64,000 nucleotides of DNA from PWND01 sp964614525 (GCA_964614525.1 CAZTPA010000004.1:18745-82744), one strand, 5' to 3'; positions 9,049 to 18,880 are shown, numbered from the stretch's first letter. The notes: generated by a model not told the origin, from the sequence alone. Numbers and translations are program-made.

Positions 9049-9822
9049 ATGAAAAGGAATATTGTTGCCGGAAACTGGAAAATGAATACTAACTTAGAGG
9101 AAGGAAAGGAGTTGGCTTCTTCAATTATTGAGATGATTAAGAGCAAGCCTCTGCATACTATAAATGGCAATCCTGATGTATTGTTTTTTCCGCCGGCTAC
9201 GCATTTGACCGAAATCGTCAAAATAGCAAAGAAAGCAAAGGGAGTATTTGTTGGTGCTCAAAATTGCTATTCCGCTGCTAGTGGTGCATATACAGGAGAG
9301 ATTTCTGCTGCAATGATTAAATCAGTGGGAGCAACTCATGTTCTTGTGGGGCACTCTGAGAGAAGACAATATTTCAATGAAGATCATGAAGTTTTAGCAG
9401 CAAAAATTTCACAGGCATTTGAAAATGATATAATTCCTGTTTATTGTTGTGGTGAACTATTGCCGGAAAGAAAAGAAAATAAGCATTTTGATGTTGTAAA
9501 AGAACAAATAGTTAAAAGCTTATTTTGGATGGATGAAGTTGATTTTAAAAAACTGATAATAGCCTATGAACCGGTGTGGGCAATCGGAACCGGCGAAACA
9601 GCATCTCCTGAACAGGCCCAGGAAATGCATGATTTTATAAGAGGACTTGTAAATGAGAAATATGGACGTGAAATAGCAAATAATCTTTCAATTCTTTATG
9701 GTGGAAGTTGCAATGCTAAAAATGCCAAAGAACTATTTAAAAATCCTGATGTTGACGGTGGCTTAGTTGGAGGTGCTTCACTCAAAGCAGCTGATTTTTT
9801 TCAAATAATTAATTCTTATTAA
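9049..9822 (+). CDS. tpiA: Triosephosphate isomerase
   Basis: 257 residues, the normal size. Active-site residues are all visible: N9 and K11 in GNWKMN, H102 in VGHSERRQYF, E174 in AYEPVWAIGTG, and the phosphate-binding loops YGGS and DGGLVGGASL at the C-terminus. It interconverts dihydroxyacetone phosphate and glyceraldehyde 3-phosphate in the cytosol. prmA follows after 7 bp, so the two genes are co-transcribed, probably together with the giant gene behind them. Confidence 0.97.
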   Translation: MKRNIVAGNWKMNTNLEEGKELASSIIEMIKSKPLHTINGNPDVLFFPPATHLTEIVKIAKKAKGVFVGAQNCYSAASGAYTGEISAAMIKSVGATHVLVGHSERRQYFNEDHEVLAAKISQAFENDIIPVYCCGELLPERKENKHFDVVKEQIVKSLFWMDEVDFKKLIIAYEPVWAIGTGETASPEQAQEMHDFIRGLVNEKYGREIANNLSILYGGSCNAKNAKELFKNPDVDGGLVGGASLKAADFFQIINSY

Positions 9823-9829
9823 TAAAAAT

Positions 9830-10669
9830 ATGATGGATTACGTAGAGGTAACTTATACTCTGTCACCAAGAGATCCCTGGACTGACATCTTAATTTCTAT
9901 GCTTGCTGAGATTGGTTTTGATAGTTTTGAGGAAACTGAAACCGGGTTTAAAGCATATATTACAGGGAAAGAATTTGATGAGGATAAACTTCAGGATATA
10001 ATTCCCAATGAACTTAAAGAAGCAGGTGATTATTCATATATTGTTAAAAATATTAATAATCAGAACTGGAATGAGGTTTGGGAAAGCAATTTTGAACCTG
10101 TTTTGATTGATAATAAGTGCTACATAAGAGCCCCTTTTCATGAATCAAAGCCAAACATCGATTATGAAATTCTTATTGAACCCAAAATGTCTTTTGGTAC
10201 CGGTCATCATGAAACTACTTCATTAATGGTTAGTTGGTTGCGGGAGGTTGATTTTAATGGAAAAACCGTGCTTGACATGGGCTGTGGAACCGGCGTTCTT
10301 GCTATCCTGGCCGAAAAAAGGGGAGCTTCAAAAATCACTGCAATTGATAACTATATTTATGCCTACGAAAATACTTTGGAAAATATTGAAAGAAACTCTT
10401 GTAAAAATATCACTACTGTTTTAGGTGATGCTGAAGTATTGGGAAAAGAATCTTTTGATGTTGTAATAGCAAATATTACTAAAAATATTTTAATAGAAGA
10501 CATGGATAAGTATTATGAAGTGTTAAATATGGGTGGTTTATTATTTTTGAGTGGTTTTTTTGAAAGTGATAAGCATCAACTTGAAGCTAAAGCTTCTGAG
10601 CTGAATCTGAAATTTGTGGGTGTGAAATTTGAAAAAGATTGGGCTTCTCTTTGTTTTGAAAAGATTTAA
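9830..10669 (+). CDS. prmA: Ribosomal protein L11 methyltransferase
   Basis: 279 residues. The N-terminal substrate-binding domain (1-100) is followed by IEPKMSFGTGHHETT (117-130), the PrmA hallmark, then the SAM-binding motif I VLDMGCGTGVLAIL (147-160) and the catalytic-loop VIANITKNIL. It trimethylates ribosomal protein L11 on lysines and the N-terminus. It sits 7 bp after tpiA and 14 bp before the 1585-residue gene. A second ATG lies one codon downstream, so the start could be either Met. Confidence 0.93.
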   Translation: MMDYVEVTYTLSPRDPWTDILISMLAEIGFDSFEETETGFKAYITGKEFDEDKLQDIIPNELKEAGDYSYIVKNINNQNWNEVWESNFEPVLIDNKCYIRAPFHESKPNIDYEILIEPKMSFGTGHHETTSLMVSWLREVDFNGKTVLDMGCGTGVLAILAEKRGASKITAIDNYIYAYENTLENIERNSCKNITTVLGDAEVLGKESFDVVIANITKNILIEDMDKYYEVLNMGGLLFLSGFFESDKHQLEAKASELNLKFVGVKFEKDWASLCFEKI

Positions 10670-10683
10670 TTAATTATAAAATT

Positions 10684-13600
10684 ATGACAAAAAAAATTCT
10701 CACTATACTGTTGTTCTTGTTTTGCTTTTCTTTTGCCGGATATAGTGAAGATATATTTATTCTTGAAGATGATGAATTTCTAGTTGAACTTAAGGCTTTA
10801 TTTTCAAATCTTGAGAGGCAAGAAAGGGCAGAAAAGGAAGCTCTGGTCGATTCATTTGCAGCTGTTTGGCGAGATGGAAATTTAATGGATGTTCAAAAGC
10901 AGAATATTGTCGAAACATTGAATAAGATGTCAACTTTAAGGCTTAGAGCTTCCAATGATTATCCTCTTTATCTGAAAGCTGTTATAGCTGTATTCAGGAC
11001 AAGAAATTCTACGCAAAACTTTGAAGTGTGGCATGAAAGCTTTACAAATCTAATGACTTTAAGAAATCAGAGGCGCTTCATCAGCCATCTTGAGTATTCC
11101 TTGAATTTATTTAACAATAATGTTGTTTATGAGAATCCTACAATACTCTGGAAATACGATAACAGAGATTATTTGTTAAAATATGAAGCTGATACCTTTA
11201 AAGTTGAGTTTAAAGATGGTAATTTAATACTTTATGCTCAAAAAGACAGCACAATTATATACAATACAGATGGTGTTGTTCTTCCTTTTGATGAGGTATG
11301 GCAAGGCAAAGGTGGAAGAGTTACCTGGGAAAGGGTTGAAATGAACCCTGATGAAGTATATGCAAATCTTAGTAATTATAAGGTGAATTTGAAGACGCCG
11401 CGCTATGATGCGGATTCTGTTGATTTTTATTATAAAAAGTTTTTTGAAGAGCCACTTTTTGGAAAATTATCCGAAAGGATAGTTGCAGAAGTGAAACCCG
11501 AAAATGCCAGATATCCAAGTTTTCAATCTTACCAGGTAGAACATGAAATTAAAGGCATTTTTCCTGATATTGATTTTGTTGGAGGATTCACAGTCTCAGG
11601 ACAAAGAATATTGGGTTCCGGTACTGATGAGGGTAATGCATATCTTCATTTTTATAAAAATGATTCTCTTTTCATTTCCGTAAATTCTTCAATTTTTAGT
11701 ATCAGAGATGATCGGATTACTTCAGACCGATCAAGTGTAAGTATATATTACTCAAAAGATTCTATTTTTCATCCTGTTGTTCAAATGCGCTATCTGGAGT
11801 CTAAAGGAGAGTTTTATTTGCTGCGTGATGAAGACGGTGCTTCAAGAGGCCCCTTTATTAATTCATACCATAATATAGATATGTATTGCGAAACTTTATA
11901 TTGGTATAAAGATTCGGATGAAATTACATTTCAGTCTATTAAGGGTTTTTCAGGACAGGGTAGTGCTATATTTGAATCTCATGATTTTTTTAGTGATATG
12001 CTTTATATGAAAATGCAAGGCATTGCCAGCATTAATCCTATATTCCTGCTGCGTAATTATGCTCGCGATAATGAAACAAAAACATTTAATATAACAGATT
12101 ATGCCAAATATATAAAGTCTGATCCTCAGTCTACTCGTGCTTTACTCTTACAAATGTCTTATAATGGTTTCATAGCTTTTGATCACGTTAATGATGCTGT
12201 AACAATAACAGATAAGGTGTATCATTATATTGGTGCTGTTACGGGAAAAGAAGATTATGATGTGATGAGAATAGAATCGGAAGCAATGGTAAATGGTCGT
12301 ATTAATCTTCTAAATTTTGATTTACATATTGAAGGCATTAGCAGAATCCCTCTGAGTTCGTCAAAAAATGTTGTATTACATCCTTTTGGCAATAGAATTA
12401 TTATGCAAAAAAACCGAGATATTTATTTTAATGGCAGGATAGAATCCGGTTTATTTGATTTCTTTGGAAAGGAGTTCTTCTTTGATTATGAAAACTTCAA
12501 AATTGACCTGGTTAATACTGATTCTCTGAGCTTTAGAGTTAAGTCTTTTGAGCCTGATTCACGTGGTGTTCATACCTATGAAAGAGTTAGAACGGTACTT
12601 GAAGGTATTAATGGCGAATTGTTAATTGATAATCCAAAAAACAAATCCGGAAGATTGCCTATTCCCAGGTATCCTATTTTTAACAGCAATAATGAGTCTT
12701 ATGTTTATTATGATAGAGAATATGTTCAAAGTGGTTCATATCGCCGTGCTGATGTTTATTTCCGTTTGATTCCTTTCTCTGTTGATAGTTTGGATAATGC
12801 AACAACCGATAATATTGCATTCGATGGAGTGTTTATATCAACAGGAATTTTTCCTGAATTTACTGACTATCTGACTGTACAGGAGGATTATTCCTTAGGT
12901 TTTAATACACACACACCTGAAGAAGGTTATCCTGTTTTTGATGGCAAAGCTCATTATACAGGACCTATTGATATGAGTTATGAAGGACTGATGGCTAATG
13001 GTAAGCTGGAATATTTAAATTCAACAATAGAAGCCAATAAAATGATTATGTACCTGGATTCCGCCAGAGCAGAGGTTAAAACATTTTCTCTGGCTGAACA
13101 GAGTGATCCTGTTGAGTATCCGGAGGTTACAGCAAGAGATGTAGATATGTTGTTCCTTCCATTTGATGATCAACTTACCATATCTGAAACTAAAGAGCCT
13201 ATTGAATTATTTGCCGGACTTACGACTTTGTATGGTAGTGTGTCTGTCACTCCGACAGGACTTACAGGAAGTGGTAGGATGGATTTGTTTGGATCAGAAA
13301 TTTCCGCAGATGAATTGGCGTTTACTTCCAAAACATTTGATAGTCCGGATGCTGATTTTAAGCTGTATACAGCCGATGGCGAAAGAGTTGCATTTAATGC
13401 TTTCAATTATAGCGGGCATTTTGACCTGAATGTTTTTAGTGGAACTCTTGATGGAACTGATGATAAAGCGAAAATCTCATTTCCGGAAAATAGATTTGAT
13501 GGATATGGTTTTAATTTTGATTGGGATATGGAGGCTAAGAATCTTAAGTTGACAAATGTTGCAGCCCCTGATCCTGAAGAAGTGGCCGAACTTACTTATG

Positions 13601-15441
13601 CTGAGATTATTGATATGGATTTTTCAGGATATGAAATGGTTTCTACACATATTGCCCAGGATTCACTCAGGTTTTTTGCAGGAAAAATGGATTTTTCTCT
13701 GGAGGATAATATTATAAAAGCAGAGGAGGTTAATGTTATAAAAGTTGCTGATGCAGGCATTTTTCCCGAAAATGGAAAGGTCTCCGTTTTGAAAAGAGCC
13801 GAAATTGAAAGATTGGATAATGCAACAATATTAGCTAATACTACTTCAAAATATCATTTGTTTTATGATGTAACAGCTGAAATTATTGCAAGAAATAATT
13901 ATCGAGCCAGTGGAAAATACGATTATGTTGATGAAGCATCTGTGGCGCAGGAAATTTATTTTGATGATATTGGTGTAAAACCCGGTGTTCATACAACTTA
14001 TGCAAAAGGAAAGGTTTTCGATGATCAAGGCTTTACTTTGAGTCCACACTTTGAATATAAAGGGGATGTTGAACTATTAGCAGAAAATGAATTTATGAAC
14101 TTTGATGGTTCAACAAAAATTATTGTTGATTGTAAACCAATGCAAACCAATTGGTTTAGGTTTGCCGAAACAATTAATCCCGATAGTATTTATATCCCAT
14201 TATCAGAAAATCTTAAAAGTGATGAAGGAATTGATTTAACTGCTGCATTAGTATTAGCCGGTGATTCTTTTTATGTTTATACTGCTTTTTTCGATCGTAC
14301 AAGACATTATCTTGATAAAGAAATAATTTCTGCTTCAGGATATTTAACATGGAATCATTTTACAAGAGAATACCAGATAAGTACCAGGGAACGTCTGGAT
14401 GACAGAAATCTGCCTGATAATTTTATTCGATTAAATCCTAATACATGTATAATAGAGGGTGAAGGTGTTGTTGATATTGGCAGCGATTTTGGCCAATTAA
14501 AAACAAAGTCGTATGGTACTGTAAGTCATAATATTAAAGAAAATAAAACTGAATATGATATTGTTCTTGGATTAGATTTTTTCTTTGTTGATGATGGCTT
14601 GGAACAAATATCAAGTTCAGTTTCAAAAAACAAACAGTTAAAAGATATTAATCTGAATCGTCAAAAATATCTTAAATCATTGCAATTGGATTTGGCGGAA
14701 GAGGAGTATAATTTGATTAAAGAAGATATATTGGTAAATAATGCAGTTGAGGAAATTCCCGAGCAAATACAACACACAATGTTTTTTACTGATATTAAGC
14801 TTTTTTGGCATCATAGGACAAGCAGCCTGGTTTCTAAAGGTGATATAGGCATTGGCGGCATTGAAAATTCAGTTCTGCATAAATATGTAAACGGATATAT
14901 GCAAATTCGTAAGCAAAGAGGTGGAGATGTGCTGACATTTTTGCTTGAGCCTGTAACCGGAGATTCAGATTCTGTTGAGTTTCAGGATGATGAAGAAAGT
15001 GCAAATGAAGAAAGTGCAAATGAAGAAAATGCTTCCGAAGAAACTGAAGAATTAGCTGATACTGATGTAGAAAATGATAATGAAGAAGCAAGTGAGGAGA
15101 CTACGGAAGAATCTAATGAGGAAGAATCGGAAGAATCTGCTGAAGCAGATATTGAGGACGAAACTGAGGAGTCAACTGAAGAGGTTGCAGAAGAGCAAAA
15201 CCAAAGATTCAATAATCCGCTGGGTACAATGCTCGGCCCCGAATGGTACTATTTTTCATATACTAATAGTATAATGCAGGTTATCGCAGCAAATGATGAT
15301 TTCAATAAGACAATACGAGAGTTAAAGCCAAAACGCCGTAGAATGGATGTTCCTAGTGGTGAAACACCTTTTGCATTTATTCTGTCTTCGGATAGAAGGC
15401 CCTTTGATTTTGCAAGGGTAATGAAGCAAATAACAGATTAG
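10684..15441 (+). CDS. Giant exported protein of unknown function (1585 aa)
   Basis: I do not recognise a named domain. The N-terminus MTKKILTILLFLFCFSFAGYSED is a clear signal peptide cleaved near residue 21. A helical charged stretch follows (about 30-150). The bulk (about 160-1400) alternates short beta strands with aspartate/asparagine turns and many Tyr, Phe and Ser, as in periplasmic or surface beta-solenoid and TamB/AsmA-like proteins. Residues about 1434-1505 are an extremely acidic low-complexity linker containing EESANEESANEENASEE. After it comes a conserved-looking end with LGPEWYYFSYTNSIMQVI and RRPFDFARVMKQI. There is no lipoprotein Cys, type IX sorting domain or obvious C-terminal membrane helix. 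It follows prmA by 14 bp and is probably in the tpiA operon. The coding call is very secure; the function is open. Confidence 0.9.
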   Translation: MTKKILTILLFLFCFSFAGYSEDIFILEDDEFLVELKALFSNLERQERAEKEALVDSFAAVWRDGNLMDVQKQNIVETLNKMSTLRLRASNDYPLYLKAVIAVFRTRNSTQNFEVWHESFTNLMTLRNQRRFISHLEYSLNLFNNNVVYENPTILWKYDNRDYLLKYEADTFKVEFKDGNLILYAQKDSTIIYNTDGVVLPFDEVWQGKGGRVTWERVEMNPDEVYANLSNYKVNLKTPRYDADSVDFYYKKFFEEPLFGKLSERIVAEVKPENARYPSFQSYQVEHEIKGIFPDIDFVGGFTVSGQRILGSGTDEGNAYLHFYKNDSLFISVNSSIFSIRDDRITSDRSSVSIYYSKDSIFHPVVQMRYLESKGEFYLLRDEDGASRGPFINSYHNIDMYCETLYWYKDSDEITFQSIKGFSGQGSAIFESHDFFSDMLYMKMQGIASINPIFLLRNYARDNETKTFNITDYAKYIKSDPQSTRALLLQMSYNGFIAFDHVNDAVTITDKVYHYIGAVTGKEDYDVMRIESEAMVNGRINLLNFDLHIEGISRIPLSSSKNVVLHPFGNRIIMQKNRDIYFNGRIESGLFDFFGKEFFFDYENFKIDLVNTDSLSFRVKSFEPDSRGVHTYERVRTVLEGINGELLIDNPKNKSGRLPIPRYPIFNSNNESYVYYDREYVQSGSYRRADVYFRLIPFSVDSLDNATTDNIAFDGVFISTGIFPEFTDYLTVQEDYSLGFNTHTPEEGYPVFDGKAHYTGPIDMSYEGLMANGKLEYLNSTIEANKMIMYLDSARAEVKTFSLAEQSDPVEYPEVTARDVDMLFLPFDDQLTISETKEPIELFAGLTTLYGSVSVTPTGLTGSGRMDLFGSEISADELAFTSKTFDSPDADFKLYTADGERVAFNAFNYSGHFDLNVFSGTLDGTDDKAKISFPENRFDGYGFNFDWDMEAKNLKLTNVAAPDPEEVAELTYAEIIDMDFSGYEMVSTHIAQDSLRFFAGKMDFSLEDNIIKAEEVNVIKVADAGIFPENGKVSVLKRAEIERLDNATILANTTSKYHLFYDVTAEIIARNNYRASGKYDYVDEASVAQEIYFDDIGVKPGVHTTYAKGKVFDDQGFTLSPHFEYKGDVELLAENEFMNFDGSTKIIVDCKPMQTNWFRFAETINPDSIYIPLSENLKSDEGIDLTAALVLAGDSFYVYTAFFDRTRHYLDKEIISASGYLTWNHFTREYQISTRERLDDRNLPDNFIRLNPNTCIIEGEGVVDIGSDFGQLKTKSYGTVSHNIKENKTEYDIVLGLDFFFVDDGLEQISSSVSKNKQLKDINLNRQKYLKSLQLDLAEEEYNLIKEDILVNNAVEEIPEQIQHTMFFTDIKLFWHHRTSSLVSKGDIGIGGIENSVLHKYVNGYMQIRKQRGGDVLTFLLEPVTGDSDSVEFQDDEESANEESANEENASEETEELADTDVENDNEEASEETTEESNEEESEESAEADIEDETEESTEEVAEEQNQRFNNPLGTMLGPEWYYFSYTNSIMQVIAANDDFNKTIRELKPKRRRMDVPSGETPFAFILSSDRRPFDFARVMKQITD

Positions 15442-15442
15442 T

Positions 15443-15478
15443 TTTGTTTATTTAGACATGCTAATAATGTTATCTTTG
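15443..15478 (+). promoter_or_regulatory. Candidate promoter for plsY
   Basis: TATCTTTG at 15471-15478 is an exact TAnnTTTG box, 43 bp before the plsY start. The nearest TTTG (15443-15446) is 24 bp upstream, longer than the 17-20 bp seen at other candidates here, so the -33 half is doubtful. Confidence 0.3.
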
Positions 15479-15521
15479 TGCCTTATTTGTAAAAAATCAG
15501 ATTTGTGATTAAACTTGTTGT

Positions 15522-16166
15522 ATGATGAATTATTGGGTTTTTTTAATATCTTCTTTGGTTGTTGGTTATTTGTTAGGATCAATTCCAACGGCTGTTTGGT
15601 TAGGAAAAGCGTTTTATAAAATAGATGTTAGAGATCATGGCAGTAAAAATGCCGGAGCAACAAATGCAATTAGAGTTCTTGGAACTAAAATTGGCATTGT
15701 AGTTTTGATTATTGACGCTCTGAAAGGTATTGCAGCAGTTAATCTGGTTTTATTATTTCCTGATATTTTTCCCGGAGAAAATACGAAAGTTTTATTTCAG
15801 TTGTTACTTGGCGTGATGGCATTGACCGGTCACATATTCCCGATTTTTGCCGGTTTTCGTGGTGGTAAAGGCATCGCAACTCTTGCCGGAATTATTATTG
15901 CCCTTTTTCCGGGTACTGTACTAATTTGTACAGGAATATTTTTTGTAATTTTTGTTTTTACAAGAATAGTTTCTCTGGGCTCTATTTTAGCATCAATAGC
16001 ATTTCCTGTAGTTGTAATATTTTTTGATCAGGAAGCAGTGCTTGCTGAAATGATATTTTCAGTATTAGTAGCAGCTTTCGTTCCGTTAACACATAGAAAA
16101 AATATTTACAGGCTTCTTAAAGGAGAAGAGAATAAATTGCACTTCAATAAAAAAAAGAAAAAATAA
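15522..16166 (+). CDS. plsY: Glycerol-3-phosphate acyltransferase PlsY
   Basis: 214 residues, polytopic. The three PlsY motifs are present: GSIPTAVWLGKAFYKIDVRD..GSKNAGATNAIRVLG near residues 19-54, GHIFPIFAGFRGGKGIATLAG near 108-128, and PLTHRKNIYRLLKGEENKL near the end. The enzyme transfers an acyl group from acyl phosphate to glycerol 3-phosphate, the first step of phospholipid synthesis at the inner membrane. The start has two adjacent ATGs (15522 and 15525). The tail is lysine-rich (KKKKK). The gene stands alone between the giant gene and the nfeD-floA pair. Confidence 0.93.
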   Translation: MMNYWVFLISSLVVGYLLGSIPTAVWLGKAFYKIDVRDHGSKNAGATNAIRVLGTKIGIVVLIIDALKGIAAVNLVLLFPDIFPGENTKVLFQLLLGVMALTGHIFPIFAGFRGGKGIATLAGIIIALFPGTVLICTGIFFVIFVFTRIVSLGSILASIAFPVVVIFFDQEAVLAEMIFSVLVAAFVPLTHRKNIYRLLKGEENKLHFNKKKKK

Positions 16167-16210
16167 TCAGGTCAAGCTTTTATTATTATTTATTGTTCTG
16201 TTTTATTAGA

Positions 16211-16236
16211 TTTGAGTTTAAATTTTTTTACTTTTG
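16211..16236 (+). promoter_or_regulatory. Candidate promoter for nfeD-floA
   Basis: TTTG at 16211-16214 and TACTTTTG at 16229-16236, an exact TAnnTTTG, are separated by 14 bp, somewhat short. The site lies 49 bp before the NfeD start. Confidence 0.3.
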
Positions 16237-16285
16237 TTTTTAATATAAAATATTTTAAAATCAGTATTTTCTAATCTAAAAAGCA

Positions 16286-16750
16286 ATGTGGCTGATAATT
16301 TTGAGCCTTATAATTATAGGTCTTGTTTTTATTCTTTTGGAATTATTAGTTGTTCCCGGTACAACTGTCGTTGGTTTTATTGGTTTTGCAATGGTTGCCG
16401 GAGGTGTTTATTTATCATATAATGAATATGGCAGCTATTATGGAACAATTACATTAATATCTACACTCTTTTTTTCAATTGCATTGATTGGCCTTTCAAT
16501 AAGGTCGGGGACATGGAAAAGGATAATACTTAATACTGCAGTTGATGGGCGAACTTATAAAGTTGAAAGTGATACTATTAAAGCAGGGGATGAGGGAATA
16601 ACTATTACTCGCTTAAACCCAATGGGAAAAGCTTTAATTAATGAAGAGTACTATGAAGTTGCATCAAAAGACAACTTAATAGATGAAAATGAAGAAATTA
16701 TTGTTACTAAAGTTGATGGAAATAAAATTATTGTCAAACAAAAAACATAA
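16286..16750 (+). CDS. NfeD-family membrane protein (short form)
   Basis: 154 residues. Three hydrophobic segments (about 2-24, 29-45 and 52-70) precede a soluble OB-fold-like NfeD domain (about 88-152: DEGITITRLNPMGKALINEEYYEV ... IIVTKVDGNKIIVKQ). This is the short NfeD form without the ClpP-class protease part. NfeD proteins are typically encoded beside flotillins and act with them in membrane organisation, and here floA follows after 6 bp. The coupling is conserved knowledge; the molecular role is not settled. Confidence 0.88.
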   Translation: MWLIILSLIIIGLVFILLELLVVPGTTVVGFIGFAMVAGGVYLSYNEYGSYYGTITLISTLFFSIALIGLSIRSGTWKRIILNTAVDGRTYKVESDTIKAGDEGITITRLNPMGKALINEEYYEVASKDNLIDENEEIIVTKVDGNKIIVKQKT

Positions 16751-16756
16751 TATCAT

Positions 16757-17761
16757 ATGGAAACAAATATTGCAATTATTATTGCTATAGCAGTAGTTAG
16801 TATACTGGGTCTTTGGATTTTATTTTACTTTATTCCACTAGGCCTATGGTTTTCCGCTTTATTGTCGGGTGTAAGAATTAGTTTGTTGCAACTAGTATTA
16901 ATGCGTTGGAGAAAAATCCCTCCGGCTGTGATTGTAAATAATCTTATTTCTGCAACAAAAGCCGGCTTAAAGCTTGCAAGGAATGACCTCGAAGCTCATT
17001 ACCTGGCAGGAGGAAGAGTAAAAGCTGTTGTGAATGCTCTTATTAGTGCTGATAAGGCCAATATACCATTGGATTTCAAAACAGCTACCGCAATTGATTT
17101 GGCAGGTAGAGATGTTTTGGAAGCCGTGCAAATGTCTGTTAAACCAAAGGTAATTAATACACCTCCGGTTGCAGCAGTGGCAAAAGACGGTATTCAGCTT
17201 ATCACAAAAGCTAGAGTTACATTACGCGCAAATATTAAGCAACTTGTTGGTGGTGCCGGCGAAGAAACAATCTTGGCTCGTGTTGGTGAAGGTATTGTTA
17301 CTTCTATTGGGTCTGCCGGTAATCATAAACAAGTACTGGAAAATCCTGATAGCATTTCTAAAGTTGTTTTGTCCAAAGGACTTGATTCAGGGACTGCTTA
17401 TGAGATTCTTTCAATAGATATTGCAGATATTGATGTTGGTAAGAATATTGGTGCAATGCTGCAAATTGATCAGGCAAATGCCGACAAAAATATAGCACAG
17501 GCTAAGGCAGAGGAAAGAAGAGCTATGGCTGTTGCTCATGAACAAGAGATGAAAGCCAAAGCACAGGAAGCCAGGGCGCACGTTATTCAGGCTGAAGCTG
17601 AAATTCCAAAAGCAATTTCCCAGGCATTCCGTGAAGGTAATCTTGGAGTATTGGATTTTTATAGAATGGAGAATATTAAAGCAGATACAGATATGCGAGA
17701 TAATATATCTAAATCTTCTACACAAACGAAAAAGGATAAGGGTAAAGAAAAGGACAAATAG
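16757..17761 (+). CDS. floA: Flotillin-like protein FloA (UPF0365)
   Basis: 334 residues, as usual for FloA. An N-terminal membrane segment (about 6-40) is followed by the re-entrant WFSALLSGVRISLLQLVLMRWRKIPP region, an SPFH/band-7-like core with AVHMSV-equivalent EAVQMSVKPKVI and GRDVLEAV, and a C-terminal coiled coil rich in Ala, Glu and Gln (NADKNIAQAKAEERRAMA). It scaffolds functional membrane microdomains. It is co-transcribed with the upstream NfeD gene (6-bp gap). The end is strongly basic (KKDKGKEKDK). A hairpin follows 33 bp after the stop. Confidence 0.95.
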   Translation: METNIAIIIAIAVVSILGLWILFYFIPLGLWFSALLSGVRISLLQLVLMRWRKIPPAVIVNNLISATKAGLKLARNDLEAHYLAGGRVKAVVNALISADKANIPLDFKTATAIDLAGRDVLEAVQMSVKPKVINTPPVAAVAKDGIQLITKARVTLRANIKQLVGGAGEETILARVGEGIVTSIGSAGNHKQVLENPDSISKVVLSKGLDSGTAYEILSIDIADIDVGKNIGAMLQIDQANADKNIAQAKAEERRAMAVAHEQEMKAKAQEARAHVIQAEAEIPKAISQAFREGNLGVLDFYRMENIKADTDMRDNISKSSTQTKKDKGKEKDK

Positions 17762-17794
17762 AATTGTTCGTTAGTTTTTTATACTTTATAAAAA

Positions 17795-17827
17795 AAAAAG
17801 AGGCTGCAAATTTTGCAGCCTCTTTTT
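17795..17827. terminator. Bidirectional rho-independent terminator between floA and the Usp gene
   Basis: The stem GAGGCTGC / GCAGCCTC extends with flanking A and T runs to a near-perfect palindrome (arms 17795-17810 and 17812-17827). An A tract on the left and a T tract on the right let it work in both directions, which fits the convergent neighbours. Confidence 0.85.
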
Positions 17828-17847
17828 GTATACTCAATGGAGGTTTC

Positions 17848-18720
17848 CTAAACTCCGGGTATTGCTAGTAATGGAATTTCTGTGTGGAAATTTTTATTCT
17901 TAATTTGAGAACTTTGATAAATTTTATGAAAAATACTTTGCTTTCTGGTAATTAAAGACAATAGATTAATGTTATTTTCAGATATGCAATCATCAACACT
18001 CTGAGCCATTTTTTCCTCATTCTTATCCTCAATTATTTTTATATCCCATTTAATATCTTTAAAAACTTCTTCAGCTTCTTTTAAAACACTATTGGTGAAA
18101 ATAGATTTCTTGTCAACTTTTTCTTTTGTATTGCACCAAAAGATAAAAACCTTTGCATCAAAAAATCCGGCAAGCTTTGTAACAACTTCAATGCATCTTA
18201 AGATTTCAGTGTCAACAATTTTGTCAATTGCAATTGCTATTTTTTTAATTTGAGCAAATTTAGTATGCTCATTAATAGCCATTACAGGGATAATACCGGA
18301 GTTAATTACATCAAAGGTGATTGGTGCCAAAGCTCCATCAGGCCTTTTTGTTTTTCCTTTTGTTCCCATTACTATTAAATCAATATTTTTTCTCTCTGCA
18401 TATTGATTAACACTCTCACTAACAAAGCCCGTTGTTTGAGCTAAAGTACATTTAGGAGTTGTGTTACCTTTTAAAATAGTTTCTTTAAATGTATTTAAAT
18501 GGAGTTCATTCTCTTTCTCTATTTTTTGGACGTGTTCGTGGTGTTGCTTGTCAGAAGGAGTGCTCCCGGAATATTGTGGTGGGTATAAAGCAGAAGCCGA
18601 TAAATTATATGTATGCAATAAATATATCTTGGATTGAATAGTCTTTGCCAGTTCTACAGCATAAAAACCTGCATTCTTAGCATGATCCGAAAAATCTGTT
18701 GGAACAAGAATTTTTTTCAT
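17848..18720 (-). CDS. Universal stress protein, tandem UspA domains
   Basis: 290 residues holding two UspA folds: 1-150, beginning KKILVPTDFSDHAKNAGFYAVELA and ending with IDLIVMGTKGKTKRP, and about 155-290. The first copy keeps an ATP-loop-like GTKG but lacks the usual GSxT spacing downstream; the second is more divergent (NLLSLITRKQS). Nucleotide binding is therefore uncertain. Such proteins accumulate in stationary phase or under stress. It is transcribed alone towards floA, with a shared terminator. A good promoter candidate about 160 bp upstream implies a long leader. Confidence 0.85.
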   Translation of the reverse strand: MKKILVPTDFSDHAKNAGFYAVELAKTIQSKIYLLHTYNLSASALYPPQYSGSTPSDKQHHEHVQKIEKENELHLNTFKETILKGNTTPKCTLAQTTGFVSESVNQYAERKNIDLIVMGTKGKTKRPDGALAPITFDVINSGIIPVMAINEHTKFAQIKKIAIAIDKIVDTEILRCIEVVTKLAGFFDAKVFIFWCNTKEKVDKKSIFTNSVLKEAEEVFKDIKWDIKIIEDKNEEKMAQSVDDCISENNINLLSLITRKQSIFHKIYQSSQIKNKNFHTEIPLLAIPGV

Positions 18721-18880
18721 GTTTAATAAATTTGATTTTAAAAAGGTTTATATATTTTTTATTTATCCCGTGATAAAATGTATATTTATTATTGCATTTC
18801 AGGATAATTAATAGAATCACACAAATGCCTTAAATAAACATACTAATATGATGCTTTTGCTAATTAACAACAAAGCTTAC

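Noticed and set aside
14834..15274. Ser-rich and Leu/His-rich open frames opposite or beside the end of the giant gene
   Set aside because: They are shadows of the GAA/GAT-rich acidic linker; composition is simple and no start context or homology is apparent.
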